Assembly (NCBI RefSeq): GCF_016125955.1
Contig: NZ_JADEVE010000388.1
Span: forward strand, 1 to 64,000
DNA: 64,000 nucleotides
Reading direction: 5' to 3'
Source: Acetomicrobium sp. S15 = DSM 107314
GTDB lineage: Bacteria; Synergistota; Synergistia; Synergistales; Thermosynergistaceae
Part shown: positions 1-9,384 of the stretch, in pieces
Layout: each line of letters opens with the position of its first letter
Position numbering within the stretch: position 1 is the stretch's first letter
Notes under the pieces: generated by a model
What the model was told of the DNA's origin: nothing
The model's input: only the letters and a program-made list of their open reading frames with translations
Database searches by the model: none
Program-made: the position numbers and the translations under genes

Positions 1-455
<455 letters not shown>

Positions 456-615
456 GCACCTCAAGCTTCGAGGAAAAGTATTACAATCTCCAGGAGATCC
501 CAGCCGTTGTGGCTGGACTCAAATAAACGGGCCTTTCGGAAAAGCCGGGGCGGTTCAGATCGTTTATAATTTGAATCTAAAGGTAACAATGGTATCGAGG
601 GGTGAAGAAACGGCT

Positions 616-1491
616 ATGTTGAAGAACAATGGTGCAGAAGAAATGGGTGTTTTAGCCAAACTTCCTGCCCTTGCGAAAACCTCACCGACCCAGCAAAAGC
701 GCGTTTGTGATTTCATTTTAAGCAATTTTACTCAGGCGGCTTTTATGACAGTAGCACAAATAGCAGAGGCCTCGAAAGCAAGCCCTGCAACGGTGGTGCG
801 CACAGCGTATCGCTTAGGCTATAAGGGCTTTCGCTCTCTTCAGGAAGATCTAAAGAAGTTAGTTCTCTCTACAACTTCTCCATCTTGGCGACAATTAGAG
901 GAATCATGGACTAGGGATGGAGGCAAAGATGTGTTGTTCGATGTCGTTGCGGAGAATCGCAAGAGCATACAAGAGATCCTAACGCCTCGTTTTCGAGAGA
1001 GTTACGCTAAAGTCATCGCGATTTTAGACGAAGCCAGCAGGATATTCATCGCGGGCTTCAGGACCACAAAGGGAATCTCCCTTTTGTTTTATTCCCTTTT
1101 GCATCAATTCCATTCTTCGGTAACGTTGGTTGGAGCATCGGGTCCAGAGAGCATGTTCGAAGATCTTTTGGACATGCAGTATGGGGACGTCTTGTTTTCG
1201 ATTCTCTTAGGGCCTCGATATGCCACTCACACGGTGGATGCCACCAGGTTTGTCTGGGAAAAGGGGCTCCCCACGATAGTCCTTACTAATCAGTTATCAT
1301 GTCCAGCTGTCTCCTTTGCTACAGAGGTGCTAATAGCGCCGCCCTGCGGCTCTCACTACTCAGTAGCATCAACCATAACTATTTTAGAAGCTATTGTAGT
1401 AGAGCTGGGGCGTAAGGATTACCAGAAAGCGGTGGGAAAACTAAACTATTTAAGAGATTTGCTTGCTAAGTATAAGATTACTACAATATAG
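616..1491 (+). CDS. RpiR-family transcriptional regulator (HTH_6 + SIS)
   Basis: A protein of 291 residues with the RpiR layout. Residues about 10-85 form an N-terminal helix-turn-helix (TVAQIAEASKASPATVVR). Residues about 120-265 form a SIS sugar-isomerase-like ligand domain (IFIAGFRTTKGISLLF). The frame is open further upstream to 373, but that part translates IS3 transposase debris. The ATG at 616 has a GAGGGGTGA ribosome site about ten bases ahead and gives the usual family length. RpiR proteins bind phosphosugars or other small metabolites and control nearby catabolic genes. Its position before the TAXI transporter operon suggests it is the local regulator; the effector cannot be read from sequence. 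Confidence 0.88.
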   Translation: MLKNNGAEEMGVLAKLPALAKTSPTQQKRVCDFILSNFTQAAFMTVAQIAEASKASPATVVRTAYRLGYKGFRSLQEDLKKLVLSTTSPSWRQLEESWTRDGGKDVLFDVVAENRKSIQEILTPRFRESYAKVIAILDEASRIFIAGFRTTKGISLLFYSLLHQFHSSVTLVGASGPESMFEDLLDMQYGDVLFSILLGPRYATHTVDATRFVWEKGLPTIVLTNQLSCPAVSFATEVLIAPPCGSHYSVASTITILEAIVVELGRKDYQKAVGKLNYLRDLLAKYKITTI

Positions 1492-1745
1492 CAACTTTCT
1501 CCGATCCGACTTTGATACTTCATATGTTTTGATCTCTCAGCATATGGTTAGTTTCTAACCCTTTTCCCCATCAAGATTGTGCTCATTCGTTCAGGTCTCA
1601 TAGCGACTAGTAAAAATTTTATCTTTAGAGATGGCGGTCATTCGAAGTAAATGCCAAGTTGGTTATTTTTGATCTCAAGGCTTGACATTTCTGGGCATTT
1701 ATGTAACCTTAGCATATGGGTGAAAATAACTGTTCGCAAATATCG

Positions 1746-1805
1746 TGATAATGATAGGTTATGTTTCACTCTATGTTTTAGAGGTACCAAGTTGTTTCAT
1801 TATCA
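1746..1805 (+). promoter_or_regulatory. Long leader of TAXI operon with a 9-bp inverted repeat (candidate operator)
   Basis: The 336 bases between the RpiR gene and the TAXI gene contain no convincing gene. They hold a TTGACA box at 1682-1687 without a clear partner -10. They also hold a perfect inverted repeat, TGATAATGA (1746-1754) and TCATTATCA (1797-1805), just upstream of the ribosome site. Paired half-sites in this position are a plausible target for the adjacent RpiR regulator, or could fold in the RNA. Function is inferred from position only. Confidence 0.35.
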
Positions 1806-1827
1806 TAACAAACAGGAGGGGTTGAAA

Positions 1828-2784
1828 GTGAGGAGGAGTTTACGAATTGTCGGTGTAATGGCGATTAGTCTTGTTTTCGCGTTTAGCTCATTGACGCAGG
1901 CGGTTGAGCGCCTTTCGTTGGCTACTGGAGGGACAGCTGGCACTTACTACCCTATAGGTGCCGGGATAGCTTCAATCATTTCTAAATACGTGGAGGGGGT
2001 AGAGGTTACGGCGGAGGCCACGGGAGCCTCGGTGGCCAATCTTAGGATGGCCAAAGATAATAAAGTGGAATTGTTGATGGCTGCCTCTAACACTGCTTGG
2101 GGTGCTTTTAGTGGTCATGAGCCTTTTGATAAAGAGCCGGTGAAAAACATACGCGGAATTACAGCTCTTTATCCAGAGGTTTTTCAGTTCGTAGTCCTGA
2201 AGGGCTCAGGGCTTACTAAGATAGGCGAGCTTAAGGGCAAGAAAGTAGTAGTAGGAGCCCCTGGCAGCGGCACGGAGAGAACCGCATCTATGATCCTTGA
2301 GGCTCATGGATTGACTTACAAAGATATCGAGCCGAGGTTCCTGTCGTTTGGAGACGGCATTACTGCCCTTAAAGACAGGTTGGTAGATTGTGCCGTGATC
2401 GGTGCCGGTATTCCCACATCGGCAGTCGTCGATGCCTCTGTGAGTTTGGATATTAATCTTCTTGAAGTTGACAAAGAGCCCATGGAGAAATTTATGGAAA
2501 AAGTCAGCTATTTCCGTCTCTTCACTATACCTGCTGGTACTTACAAAGGTGTAGATAGGGATGTTTTAACGGGCGCAAGTCCTGCTCTCCTTATAGCGAG
2601 GGAAGATTTGGATGAGGAAGTGGTATATAAAATCACAAAAGCCATCTTTGAGCACCTTGAAGACCTCCGAGGCATACACGCACAAGCTGACAACATCTCA
2701 CTCGAGGGAGCCTTACAGGCCATGTCTATCCCTTTGCATCCGGGTGCGGAAAAATACTACAAAGAAGTTGGGTTATTGAAATAA
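1828..2784 (+). CDS. TAXI-family TRAP transporter solute-binding protein
   Basis: A 318-residue periplasmic binding protein. Residues 1-26 are a signal peptide: a basic start, a hydrophobic core (VMAISLVFAFSS), and cleavage probably after TQA. The mature start LSLATGGTAGTYYPIGAG is the hallmark of TAXI (TRAP-associated extracytoplasmic immunogenic) proteins, and GAPGSGTERTA near residue 150 is the second conserved ligand-pocket segment. The GTG at 1828 was chosen because AACAGGAGGGG lies directly upstream and the signal peptide begins there; the open frame extends back to 1651 but has no export signal. It delivers substrate to the fused permease encoded downstream. Characterised TAXI proteins bind glutamate-like carboxylates, but the ligand here is unknown. 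Confidence 0.93.
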   Translation: MRRSLRIVGVMAISLVFAFSSLTQAVERLSLATGGTAGTYYPIGAGIASIISKYVEGVEVTAEATGASVANLRMAKDNKVELLMAASNTAWGAFSGHEPFDKEPVKNIRGITALYPEVFQFVVLKGSGLTKIGELKGKKVVVGAPGSGTERTASMILEAHGLTYKDIEPRFLSFGDGITALKDRLVDCAVIGAGIPTSAVVDASVSLDINLLEVDKEPMEKFMEKVSYFRLFTIPAGTYKGVDRDVLTGASPALLIAREDLDEEVVYKITKAIFEHLEDLRGIHAQADNISLEGALQAMSIPLHPGAEKYYKEVGLLK

Positions 2785-2790
2785 ACATTT

Positions 2791-2828
2791 TTCTTAAAGG
2801 AGGCGCTATAGAGCGCCTCCTTTAAGAA
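2791..2828 (+). terminator. Perfect 17-bp hairpin between binding-protein and membrane genes
   Basis: Arms 2791-2807 and 2812-2828 are perfectly complementary with a four-base ATAG loop. No T-run follows on either strand, so it is better read as an mRNA 3'-end stabiliser or partial attenuator than a full terminator. Such a hairpin would let the binding protein be made in excess over the permease, as is common for transporter operons. The left arm contains an AAGGAGG sequence that would be hidden when folded. Confidence 0.7.
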
Positions 2829-2846
2829 AAGTTGAGGGATTTAAGG

Positions 2847-3365
2847 ATGTATAAATATTTGTTTAGGAGAATTATTTTAGCCATTTTTGTCCTGGTTGGC
2901 CTAGTTGTGTTTCTTTTACCTGTCAGCGTGCTTATAATAAAGGAGTATTCTACAGGCGCGGTACTTTTTAGAGCTTGTGTACCTCACGGGTACTCTTTTG
3001 CTACAAAGATAAGACATTCAGTTCATTTGACGCCAGTATATGAATATTTTCGTGTTGGAGCTCATGGACAACTTATAATTACAGGAACAGCCTTTAAGGA
3101 CTTGGGATGGGGGGTTCCCTCGACATTTCGTCAAAATATAAAGTTTGAAAATGGATTTATGGTCGTAAATAACATAAATAAACCCATAGATTTTATTCCT
3201 TTCAGGGTAAATCTCATTGCTAAACCTCATTTGATTTTAGGTAAATTAAGAGATGTAGATTTGTTGCGATATGTAATTGATGGAGGTCGTATTGATATAT
3301 CGATACAGAGAGTGCCATATATCATTTTGTTAATTAGAGGTGAAATAGATGAATTTAAGATCTGA
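2847..3365 (+). CDS. DUF1850 domain protein, TAXI-TRAP accessory
   Basis: A 172-residue protein with one N-terminal membrane segment (about residues 8-32) followed by a DUF1850-like domain. Recognisable features are RHSVHLTPVYEYFRV and TGTAFKDLGWGVPS, matching the family pattern of an H-S-V motif and a glycine-rich late segment. DUF1850 genes occur almost only next to TAXI-type TRAP permeases, as here; their role is undetermined. The ATG at 2847 follows GAGGG by eight bases; a TTG at 2832 is possible. The 3' end overlaps the permease gene by 17 bases, indicating translational coupling. Confidence 0.75.
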   Translation: MYKYLFRRIILAIFVLVGLVVFLLPVSVLIIKEYSTGAVLFRACVPHGYSFATKIRHSVHLTPVYEYFRVGAHGQLIITGTAFKDLGWGVPSTFRQNIKFENGFMVVNNINKPIDFIPFRVNLIAKPHLILGKLRDVDLLRYVIDGGRIDISIQRVPYIILLIRGEIDEFKI

Positions 3366-5220
3366 TAAAATAGGTATATCTATAGATTACAAAAATAACT
3401 CTATTGAGGATAAAATTGAAAATACTCGAGAGCTTAAAGGGTTTATAGCTAAAATTTTTACTTCTGTTGCAGTTATAATGTCTTTATACCACCTCTATTC
3501 ATCAGGGATAGAAATGTTGCCACAAATACAACACAAGGCTATTCATCTAAGCTTAGCTTTATTCTTAACTTATTTCCTTTATCCAGCTGCAAAAAAACAA
3601 AGAAACAAAGTCACTAAGGTGGATCTTTTATGTGCAGGACTTAGCTTGTTAATAGGTGCTTATATAACTTTCGATTACATAAATATTGTTTATCGCGCGG
3701 GTAGTCCAAACTTTACAGATCTGATCTTGGGCGGCATTATGATTATTCTCGCATTGGAGGCAGCACGAAGGACCATGGGGTGGACGCTGGTGTTGGTGGC
3801 GCTGTTTTTTCTGGGGTATGCCCTCTTCGGTCACTTGATACCGGGTCAGCTGGGGCATAGACAATACTCAGTCTCGCGAGTTATAGAGCATATGTTCTTG
3901 ACCTCAGAAGGTATTTATGGCGTTGCTATTTATGTTACCGCCACATTCGTTTTTATGTTCATGCTTTTAGGAGCCTTTCTTAGTGAGACCGGTGGAGCAC
4001 AGTCGTTCATTGACCTTGCTTTTTCTCTCGCTGGCCGCTATCGAGGAGGACCTGCCAAGGCTGCAGTTGTGGCAAGCGGCTTCATGGGCACTATTTCGGG
4101 GAGTTCTTTTGCTAATGTAGCTGGGACTGGCGTGTTTACGATTCCCCTTATGAAGAGCGTAGGGTATAAGCCGCATTTTGCTGGCGGCGTAGAGGCAGCA
4201 TCTTCATCAGGTGGGCAAATCATGCCGCCTATCATGGGAGCTGCAGCCTTTATTATGGCAGAAATGACAGGGATACCTTACGGACGTTTAATAATATATG
4301 CAACAGTGCCAGCTTTGCTTTATTACATTTCTGTTTTTCTAATGGTGGATTTAGAGGCGGCAAGGCTAGGCCTTAAGGGAATGCCTAAAGAAAATGTCCC
4401 CGATTTTTGGAAAACGCTTAAGAAAGGCGGATTTCTGCTTCTGGCACCTGTAATTATTGTTTATATGCTCATCGTTGGTTATTCGCCTATTAAGGCTTCT
4501 TTTGCTGCAGTGATATTTGTGATTGTAGCCAGTATGTTAAGCAGAGAAACACGTTTAACTCCAGCCAAGTTCATGTTGGCTTTGGAAAAAGGGGCCAGGA
4601 CTTCACTTTCTCTCATCTCTGCGTGTGCTGTAGCTGGGTTAATTGTAGGAACAGTAACCCTTACTGGTCTTGGAACAAAATTTGCCGATCTTGTAGTGAA
4701 TTTGGCGAGTGGTCAGCTTTACCTTGCTCTGTTATTAACTATGATTGCCTCTATCATTATGGGTATGGGCATGCCCACGGCAGCCCTTTATATTATTTTG
4801 GGATCCATGGTAGCGCCAGCCTTAGTTAAATTGGGAGTTCCTGTCATTGCCGCCCACATGTTCATATTTTACTTCGGATGTTATGCTGCGGTTACTCCAC
4901 CTGTGGCTCTTAGCTCCTACTTAGCAGCATCAATCGCAAAGGCTGATCCTGTAAAAACGGCTTTTGCAGGATTAAGATTAGCTTCTGCTGGGCTTATAAT
5001 GCCTTTTATGTTTGTGCTTTCACCTAAATTGCTATTATGGGAAGTTGGATCTGCAATAGAGGCATTTAGCGTTATTTTTACTAGTTTAATAGGGATTTTT
5101 GCCTTTGCTTCAGCCGTGGAAGGTTATTTTATGGGTAAATTAGTGCTTTACAAGCGTACATTTCTATTTGCTGCGTCATTGTTTCTTATATATCCAGGTT
5201 TGTTTACTGATACTGCATGA
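3349..5220 (+). CDS. TAXI-TRAP transporter fused permease (4TM/12TM)
   Basis: A 623-residue polytopic membrane protein that fuses the small DctQ-like and large DctM-like TRAP subunits, the normal form in TAXI systems. The first about 130 residues hold four hydrophobic segments. The large domain carries the conserved SGGQIMPPIMGAAAF and MGMGMPTAA signatures and YAAVTPPVAL near residue 510. It imports the substrate handed over by the TAXI protein using a sodium or proton gradient. Start ATG 3349 lies inside the DUF1850 gene behind GAGGTGA. An 82-base gap separates it from the opine dehydrogenase gene. Confidence 0.93.
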   Translation: MNLRSDKIGISIDYKNNSIEDKIENTRELKGFIAKIFTSVAVIMSLYHLYSSGIEMLPQIQHKAIHLSLALFLTYFLYPAAKKQRNKVTKVDLLCAGLSLLIGAYITFDYINIVYRAGSPNFTDLILGGIMIILALEAARRTMGWTLVLVALFFLGYALFGHLIPGQLGHRQYSVSRVIEHMFLTSEGIYGVAIYVTATFVFMFMLLGAFLSETGGAQSFIDLAFSLAGRYRGGPAKAAVVASGFMGTISGSSFANVAGTGVFTIPLMKSVGYKPHFAGGVEAASSSGGQIMPPIMGAAAFIMAEMTGIPYGRLIIYATVPALLYYISVFLMVDLEAARLGLKGMPKENVPDFWKTLKKGGFLLLAPVIIVYMLIVGYSPIKASFAAVIFVIVASMLSRETRLTPAKFMLALEKGARTSLSLISACAVAGLIVGTVTLTGLGTKFADLVVNLASGQLYLALLLTMIASIIMGMGMPTAALYIILGSMVAPALVKLGVPVIAAHMFIFYFGCYAAVTPPVALSSYLAASIAKADPVKTAFAGLRLASAGLIMPFMFVLSPKLLLWEVGSAIEAFSVIFTSLIGIFAFASAVEGYFMGKLVLYKRTFLFAASLFLIYPGLFTDTA

Positions 5221-5302
5221 ATCATTATAGTGGGTTTGATATTGTTATTACAATATATAGCTTCGCGTAAGGCTAACGCATGAGCAAGGAGGAAGGGTGT
5301 AG

Positions 5303-6400
5303 ATGTCTCTCAAGGTAGCTGTTCTCGGGGCTGGCAACGGAGGATTAGCAATGGGAGCCCATTTGGCCCTAATGGGTTGTAATGTGAAGATTTATGACAA
5401 GTTTCCCGAGGCTGTTAAACCTTTACAGAAAGAAGGTGGAGTGCATCTTAAGAGTGCTTTTGTGAATGGTTTTGGGCCTTTAGAGAGTGCTACTTCTTCT
5501 ATAGAAGAGGCGATTGCTGGTTGTGATTTAATTATGGTAGTAACGCCAGCCTTTGCTCATAGGGAGATTGCCCAATCCTGCGTCCCTCTGTTAAGAGATG
5601 GACAAAAGATAATACTCCATCCTGGCAGAACTGGTGGAGCCATGGAGTTTTATCATATTCTATCAAAAAAAGCCCCTGGCCTCGATGTAATTGTAACTGA
5701 GACTCAAACGCTCGTATACGCTTGCAGACGCACTGGACCATCTGAGGTTACCATATATGGCGTAAAGGAACGAGTACCCTTAGCTGCTATTCCGGCTTTT
5801 AAGACGAAGGAAGTAATTGCTTTACTTAAAGATTTCTACCCTCAGTTTACTGAAGCTCAAAATGTTCTTGAAACTAGCTTACTCAACATGGGAGCGATTT
5901 TTCATCCGACCCCTACGATATTTAACCTTGGGCGCATAGAAGAAGGCCAAGAATTTGAATATTATCATCAAGGCATAACTCCTTTAGTGGGGCGTGTTTT
6001 GGACAAGATAGACCAAGAAAGGGTGGCAATTGCCGAAAGCTTGGGGTTGTCCAACTTAACCGCGCTGGAGTGGCTTCGAAGTGTCTATGGGATTGAGATA
6101 AACAAGGGAGACGATATTTGTAGCGCCATACACAAAACAAAAGTATACGCAGGCATTATGGCACCCAAGGATCCTTATACCCGCTATCTTACCGAGGATG
6201 TCCCTATGAGTCTGGTCCCGCTTTCTGAGTTAGCTAAAATTGCGAACATCAAAACGCCGATAGTTGATTTAATAATTGAAATCGCGTCCACCATACATGA
6301 AAAAGATTACAGAAGCTCGGGGCGGACATTGGGGCGAATGGGCGTACAAGGGCTTTCAAAATATGCTCTTTTAGAATATGTAAATTCTGGAATACGATAG
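5303..6400 (+). CDS. NAD/NADP octopine/nopaline (opine) dehydrogenase family protein
   Basis: A 365-residue dehydrogenase. The N-terminal Rossmann fold starts at once with VAVLGAGNGGLAMGAHLAL (residues 5-23). The C-terminal octopine-dehydrogenase-type domain spans about residues 180-335 and includes MGAIFHPTPTIFN, holding the family histidine-proline pair. Family members reductively join an amino acid to a 2-oxo acid or split such N-carboxyalkyl amino acids. A strong AAGGAGG precedes the ATG. The gene lies between a TAXI transporter and a cyclodeaminase-family gene, so a catabolic role on an imported opine or related compound is plausible but unproven. Some relatives act as ketopantoate-like reductases. 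Confidence 0.85.
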   Translation: MSLKVAVLGAGNGGLAMGAHLALMGCNVKIYDKFPEAVKPLQKEGGVHLKSAFVNGFGPLESATSSIEEAIAGCDLIMVVTPAFAHREIAQSCVPLLRDGQKIILHPGRTGGAMEFYHILSKKAPGLDVIVTETQTLVYACRRTGPSEVTIYGVKERVPLAAIPAFKTKEVIALLKDFYPQFTEAQNVLETSLLNMGAIFHPTPTIFNLGRIEEGQEFEYYHQGITPLVGRVLDKIDQERVAIAESLGLSNLTALEWLRSVYGIEINKGDDICSAIHKTKVYAGIMAPKDPYTRYLTEDVPMSLVPLSELAKIANIKTPIVDLIIEIASTIHEKDYRSSGRTLGRMGVQGLSKYALLEYVNSGIR

Positions 6401-6415
6401 AGAGGTGAGAAGTGT

Positions 6416-7450
6416 ATGAATAAAGTTGAGTTCTTATATCTAAGTCAAAAAGACGTTATTGAGTGTGGGGCTTTAGATATGGGAATGGTCATTAGCGAGT
6501 TGGAGGTAGTCTTTAAATTGCACTATCAAGGAAAGACCATCATGCCTGATAAAATGGTCCTTAGATGGGGAGATATGGACTCTGAAGCCATAAACGGACG
6601 AATCAATGCCATGGCTGGCTATATAAGTGACCCCATTAATGTTGCTGGTATTAAATGGATAGCAAGCAAGCCTCAAAATCCGATGAAATATGGGATGCCT
6701 AGAGCCTCTGCGCTCATCATTTTAAATGACCCAGAGAAAGGGTTTCCCATAGCTGTTATGGATGGCACTGTGATAAGTGCTATGAGGACGGGAGGTGTTA
6801 CTGGAGTAGCAGCTAAGCGGCTTGCCCGAAAAGATTCTCGCGTATTATGTCTTATTGGGGCTGGAACTCAGAACAGAACGCAGCTTATGGCCGTAAAAAC
6901 TGCTTTGCCTTCTATAGATACAGTAAAGGTTTATGATTTAAACTATGATCGCGCCAAGAGGTTTGCTCAAGAGGCATCAGAAAAATTCAATATCGACCTT
7001 TTTGCTGTAACCTCGCCCGAAGAGGCAGTGCGAGATTCGGATGTTATTGTAACCGCTACAACTGCTACATCACCCATTGTAAAACTTGCTTGGGTTAAAG
7101 AAGGGGCTTTCATATCCAACGTCGGTAACTACGAAGTTGAAAGTGAAGTTCTTAAGAAAGCCAGCAAGATAATAGTCGATGACTGGGAAAAGGTTAAACA
7201 TAGAGGCGTGCAGACAAGTGCTATTCTGTTCAAAGAAGGCAAATTGAGCGATGAAGATATATACGCCAATTTAGGGGCAATAGTGGCAGGAAGCGTGGCT
7301 GGGAGAGAAAACCAAGAAGAAATCATATTTTTTAATCCAGTTGGCATGGCCATCGAAGATCTGATAGTAGCCAATAAGATTTACAAGACTGCAAGGATCC
7401 GCAACCTAGGCGTTTCTTTGCTGCTTTGGGAGCAACCGTATTGGGTGTGA
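6416..7450 (+). CDS. Ornithine cyclodeaminase / mu-crystallin family protein
   Basis: A 344-residue protein with the family fold. The substrate-domain arginine-glycine segment MRTGGVTGVAAKRLAR is near residues 122-137. A Rossmann segment LCLIGAGTQNRTQLMA follows at about 143-158, and IIVDDWE near 250. Members use NAD(P) to deaminate, reduce or oxidise amino acids or imines (ornithine cyclodeaminase, alanine dehydrogenase, SbnB, ketimine reductase). The gene follows the opine dehydrogenase by 15 bases behind GAGAGGTGAGAAG, so the two are co-translated. SbnB-type enzymes also act on an N-carboxyalkyl amino acid, which fits the neighbouring opine enzyme. Exact substrate unknown. Confidence 0.85.
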   Translation: MNKVEFLYLSQKDVIECGALDMGMVISELEVVFKLHYQGKTIMPDKMVLRWGDMDSEAINGRINAMAGYISDPINVAGIKWIASKPQNPMKYGMPRASALIILNDPEKGFPIAVMDGTVISAMRTGGVTGVAAKRLARKDSRVLCLIGAGTQNRTQLMAVKTALPSIDTVKVYDLNYDRAKRFAQEASEKFNIDLFAVTSPEEAVRDSDVIVTATTATSPIVKLAWVKEGAFISNVGNYEVESEVLKKASKIIVDDWEKVKHRGVQTSAILFKEGKLSDEDIYANLGAIVAGSVAGRENQEEIIFFNPVGMAIEDLIVANKIYKTARIRNLGVSLLLWEQPYWV

Positions 7451-7591
7451 GTAAAATTACTGCGGAATAAAGCATGAGTTGAACAGGTCATTGCATCCTT
7501 TGCAATCTAGCAGGGTTGTGTTTTTGAGCTACAGCTTCCTTGTTTGTTGTGTCTAGTGCGACTATGTTTAAGGTTAAAAACATAAATTTGG

Positions 7592-7637
7592 AGAAAAAGG
7601 TTCGTGTGCCAGGTGCAATATGCACGAACCTTTTTCT
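7592..7637 (+). terminator. Bidirectional rho-independent terminator
   Basis: Perfect 15-bp stem: arm 7592-7606 pairs with 7623-7637. The arms begin AGAAAAAGG and end CCTTTTTCT, so a T-tract is present on both strands. It ends the TAXI/opine operon and can also stop minus-strand transcripts coming from the chemoreceptor gene. Confidence 0.85.
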
Positions 7638-7733
7638 GTTTGTTCTATACTTGTGGCTTGGTGTCAAACTTGCTGAGTTGCGTAGCAGCGTGGCCAAACT
7701 GAAAAGACAGTATAATGTATAGAAGGGTGAGGG

Positions 7734-8570
7734 CTAAAGCTGCAGGTTGCCCAGGTTCTTTTGGGCTTTCACTATGGCCGATATGGTCTGTGCCATGGAG
7801 TCGAATTTTTTCACCGCATCCCTCATGATCTTCGTGGAATCGCCCATCTCTTCGGAAGCCACTGAAACCCCCTGACTTGCCGACTCCATGATGCCAGTCA
7901 GATTTTCTAAGAATCCTTTGTTCATGTCCAGAAAGCTGAGGAAGGAACCCATAGTGTTACGAAGCACATGAAACATCTCGCCTACGCTTTTTATATTATC
8001 CATGGTGTCCTCGACGGCTTTAGATATCTCTCCAACCCTTTGCGATATGCGCTCCGATGCATTTCGCGATTCCACGGCTAACTTCTGGACCTCCGACGCC
8101 ACTACGGCGAAACCCCTGCCATGTTCTCCGGCTCTTGCAGCTTCGATGGAGGCGTTCAAGGCAAGTAGGTTCGTCTGCTTGGCGATCTTTTGGATCTCCT
8201 TGGAGATTTTTTCTATCTCCAAAAATGAGTTGAGGGTAGAGTAAGTAGAGGCCACGGTGCGATCTACATCTGCGCTCATGTTCTCCAGGTTTGTGCCGGA
8301 GCTTTCGAGCTCTTTGGCAAGGTTCATGTTCAGTTCTTTGATCTGCCCTGCGTTTTTTTGGGCCTCTTGCCTACTTTGGTCAAAGTCTTTCACGATGCGC
8401 TCGAACTCTCCTTTTAGCTCAGCGAAGCGCTGTGATATCTCGGAGAGTTCGCTCTGGACCTCGAGAACACGATGGACGAGTACTTCATCTAACTGTTCCA
8501 TGAAAGAGGTCATGAGCGTGAAACCGAAGTGAGATCTGGAGAGCTTGTGAATAGCTTCTGGATGGCTCAT
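7734..8570 (-). CDS. Soluble methyl-accepting chemotaxis protein (no transmembrane segment)
   Basis: A 278-residue chemoreceptor signalling domain without any membrane segment or periplasmic sensor. It is mostly coiled coil. The hairpin tip contains the near-invariant CheA/CheW contact region [18 protein letters not shown] followed by [11 protein letters not shown] (around residues 145-175). The ATG at 8570 follows AAGGTGAAAG, which lies across the stop of the upstream diiron-protein gene; the frame could be read from 8615, but that part overlaps the neighbour's 3' end. The first about 45 residues have no recognised sensor domain, so it probably receives its signal from the partner protein encoded upstream. 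Confidence 0.9.
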   Translation of the reverse strand: MSHPEAIHKLSRSHFGFTLMTSFMEQLDEVLVHRVLEVQSELSEISQRFAELKGEFERIVKDFDQSRQEAQKNAGQIKELNMNLAKELESSGTNLENMSADVDRTVASTYSTLNSFLEIEKISKEIQKIAKQTNLLALNASIEAARAGEHGRGFAVVASEVQKLAVESRNASERISQRVGEISKAVEDTMDNIKSVGEMFHVLRNTMGSFLSFLDMNKGFLENLTGIMESASQGVSVASEEMGDSTKIMRDAVKKFDSMAQTISAIVKAQKNLGNLQL

Positions 8571-8580
8571 CTCTTTCACC

Positions 8581-9378
8581 TTACTTTCTGACGGCCAGGG
8601 TAGCCTTTGTGCCATACCATTCCTCGATTAAGTCGACGCCGCTTTTAAGTTGGCTCAGCCATTGAAAGAACTTTCTCACGTTGTCTTTGCCTTTTATCAC
8701 AGCACCATGCTGCGGGGCGACGGCTTCGACATCCCTGCTCGAAACAATATTGGCCCAAAAGTTGGATGCCTCCTGCGAGGCCATGTAGCGGCGGTGGAAG
8801 CCCTCCATGTAGCGAACGTGTTCGTCGAAGCGCTCCACAACGGGATATCGCTTCCCCGGAGGAAAGATGGCGGCGCCGATGTCGCCGCTGAACAGTATCT
8901 TCGAGACGGGATCGTAAAGCGTGTGCTGACCCGTGGAGTGGAGGAAATGTGCGGGTATGATCTCAAGCCTTTGGCCGTTCTTTAAAGTTATGACACCTCC
9001 CCTGTCTGGGATGGGGGATATGCGGCTTTGATCGAAAATGCCGAAGTGCGGCAGAAAGCGCGTCCAAAGCCCTGATATATGTACAATCGCTCGCTCGGCC
9101 ATAGAAAGCCATAGCGTTATGCCGGAACTCACATCCGGATCCTGATGGGAATAGAAGATATGGGTGATACTGTCGATATTGACCATCTCGGTGACGTTAG
9201 CCAGCACGCGCGGAAACACGTGGGCCCCGCCTGGGTCGAGGAGTACGACCTCGTCGCCGCTTTGAATCAAATACTGGTTCGTTTGGACGACGCCATCTTC
9301 TTCCTGCTCCTCCCACCCTAACAGCATAAAGCGCCTGGATGCGTCCTCGTAAAGCGTCAAACTGCCCGTCTTTGCCAT
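8581..9378 (-). CDS. ODP-type diiron metallo-beta-lactamase-fold protein (oxygen/iron sensor-like)
   Basis: A 265-residue protein consisting only of the metallo-beta-lactamase domain found in flavodiiron proteins, without a flavodoxin domain. Metal-ligand candidates occur in order: SHQDPDV (H, D, D, about residues 80-86), the HFLHS segment (about 146-150), SGDIG (about 165-169) and PQHG (about 220-223). It lacks the hydrolase HxHxDH motif. Related stand-alone proteins (ODP) bind oxygen at a diiron centre, and in Treponema denticola one signals through a soluble chemoreceptor. The chemoreceptor gene starts 10 bases downstream here, which supports that role. A hydrolase or oxygen-reductase function is the alternative. 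Confidence 0.85.
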   Translation of the reverse strand: MAKTGSLTLYEDASRRFMLLGWEEQEEDGVVQTNQYLIQSGDEVVLLDPGGAHVFPRVLANVTEMVNIDSITHIFYSHQDPDVSSGITLWLSMAERAIVHISGLWTRFLPHFGIFDQSRISPIPDRGGVITLKNGQRLEIIPAHFLHSTGQHTLYDPVSKILFSGDIGAAIFPPGKRYPVVERFDEHVRYMEGFHRRYMASQEASNFWANIVSSRDVEAVAPQHGAVIKGKDNVRKFFQWLSQLKSGVDLIEEWYGTKATLAVRK

Positions 9379-9384
9379 CGCAGA

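Noticed and set aside
1651-1827. N-terminal extension of the TAXI binding protein
   Set aside because: It would bury the signal peptide and has no ribosome site; GTG 1828 has both.
7540-7722. Small 60-residue open frame
   Set aside because: It runs through the bidirectional terminator hairpin and has no ribosome site.
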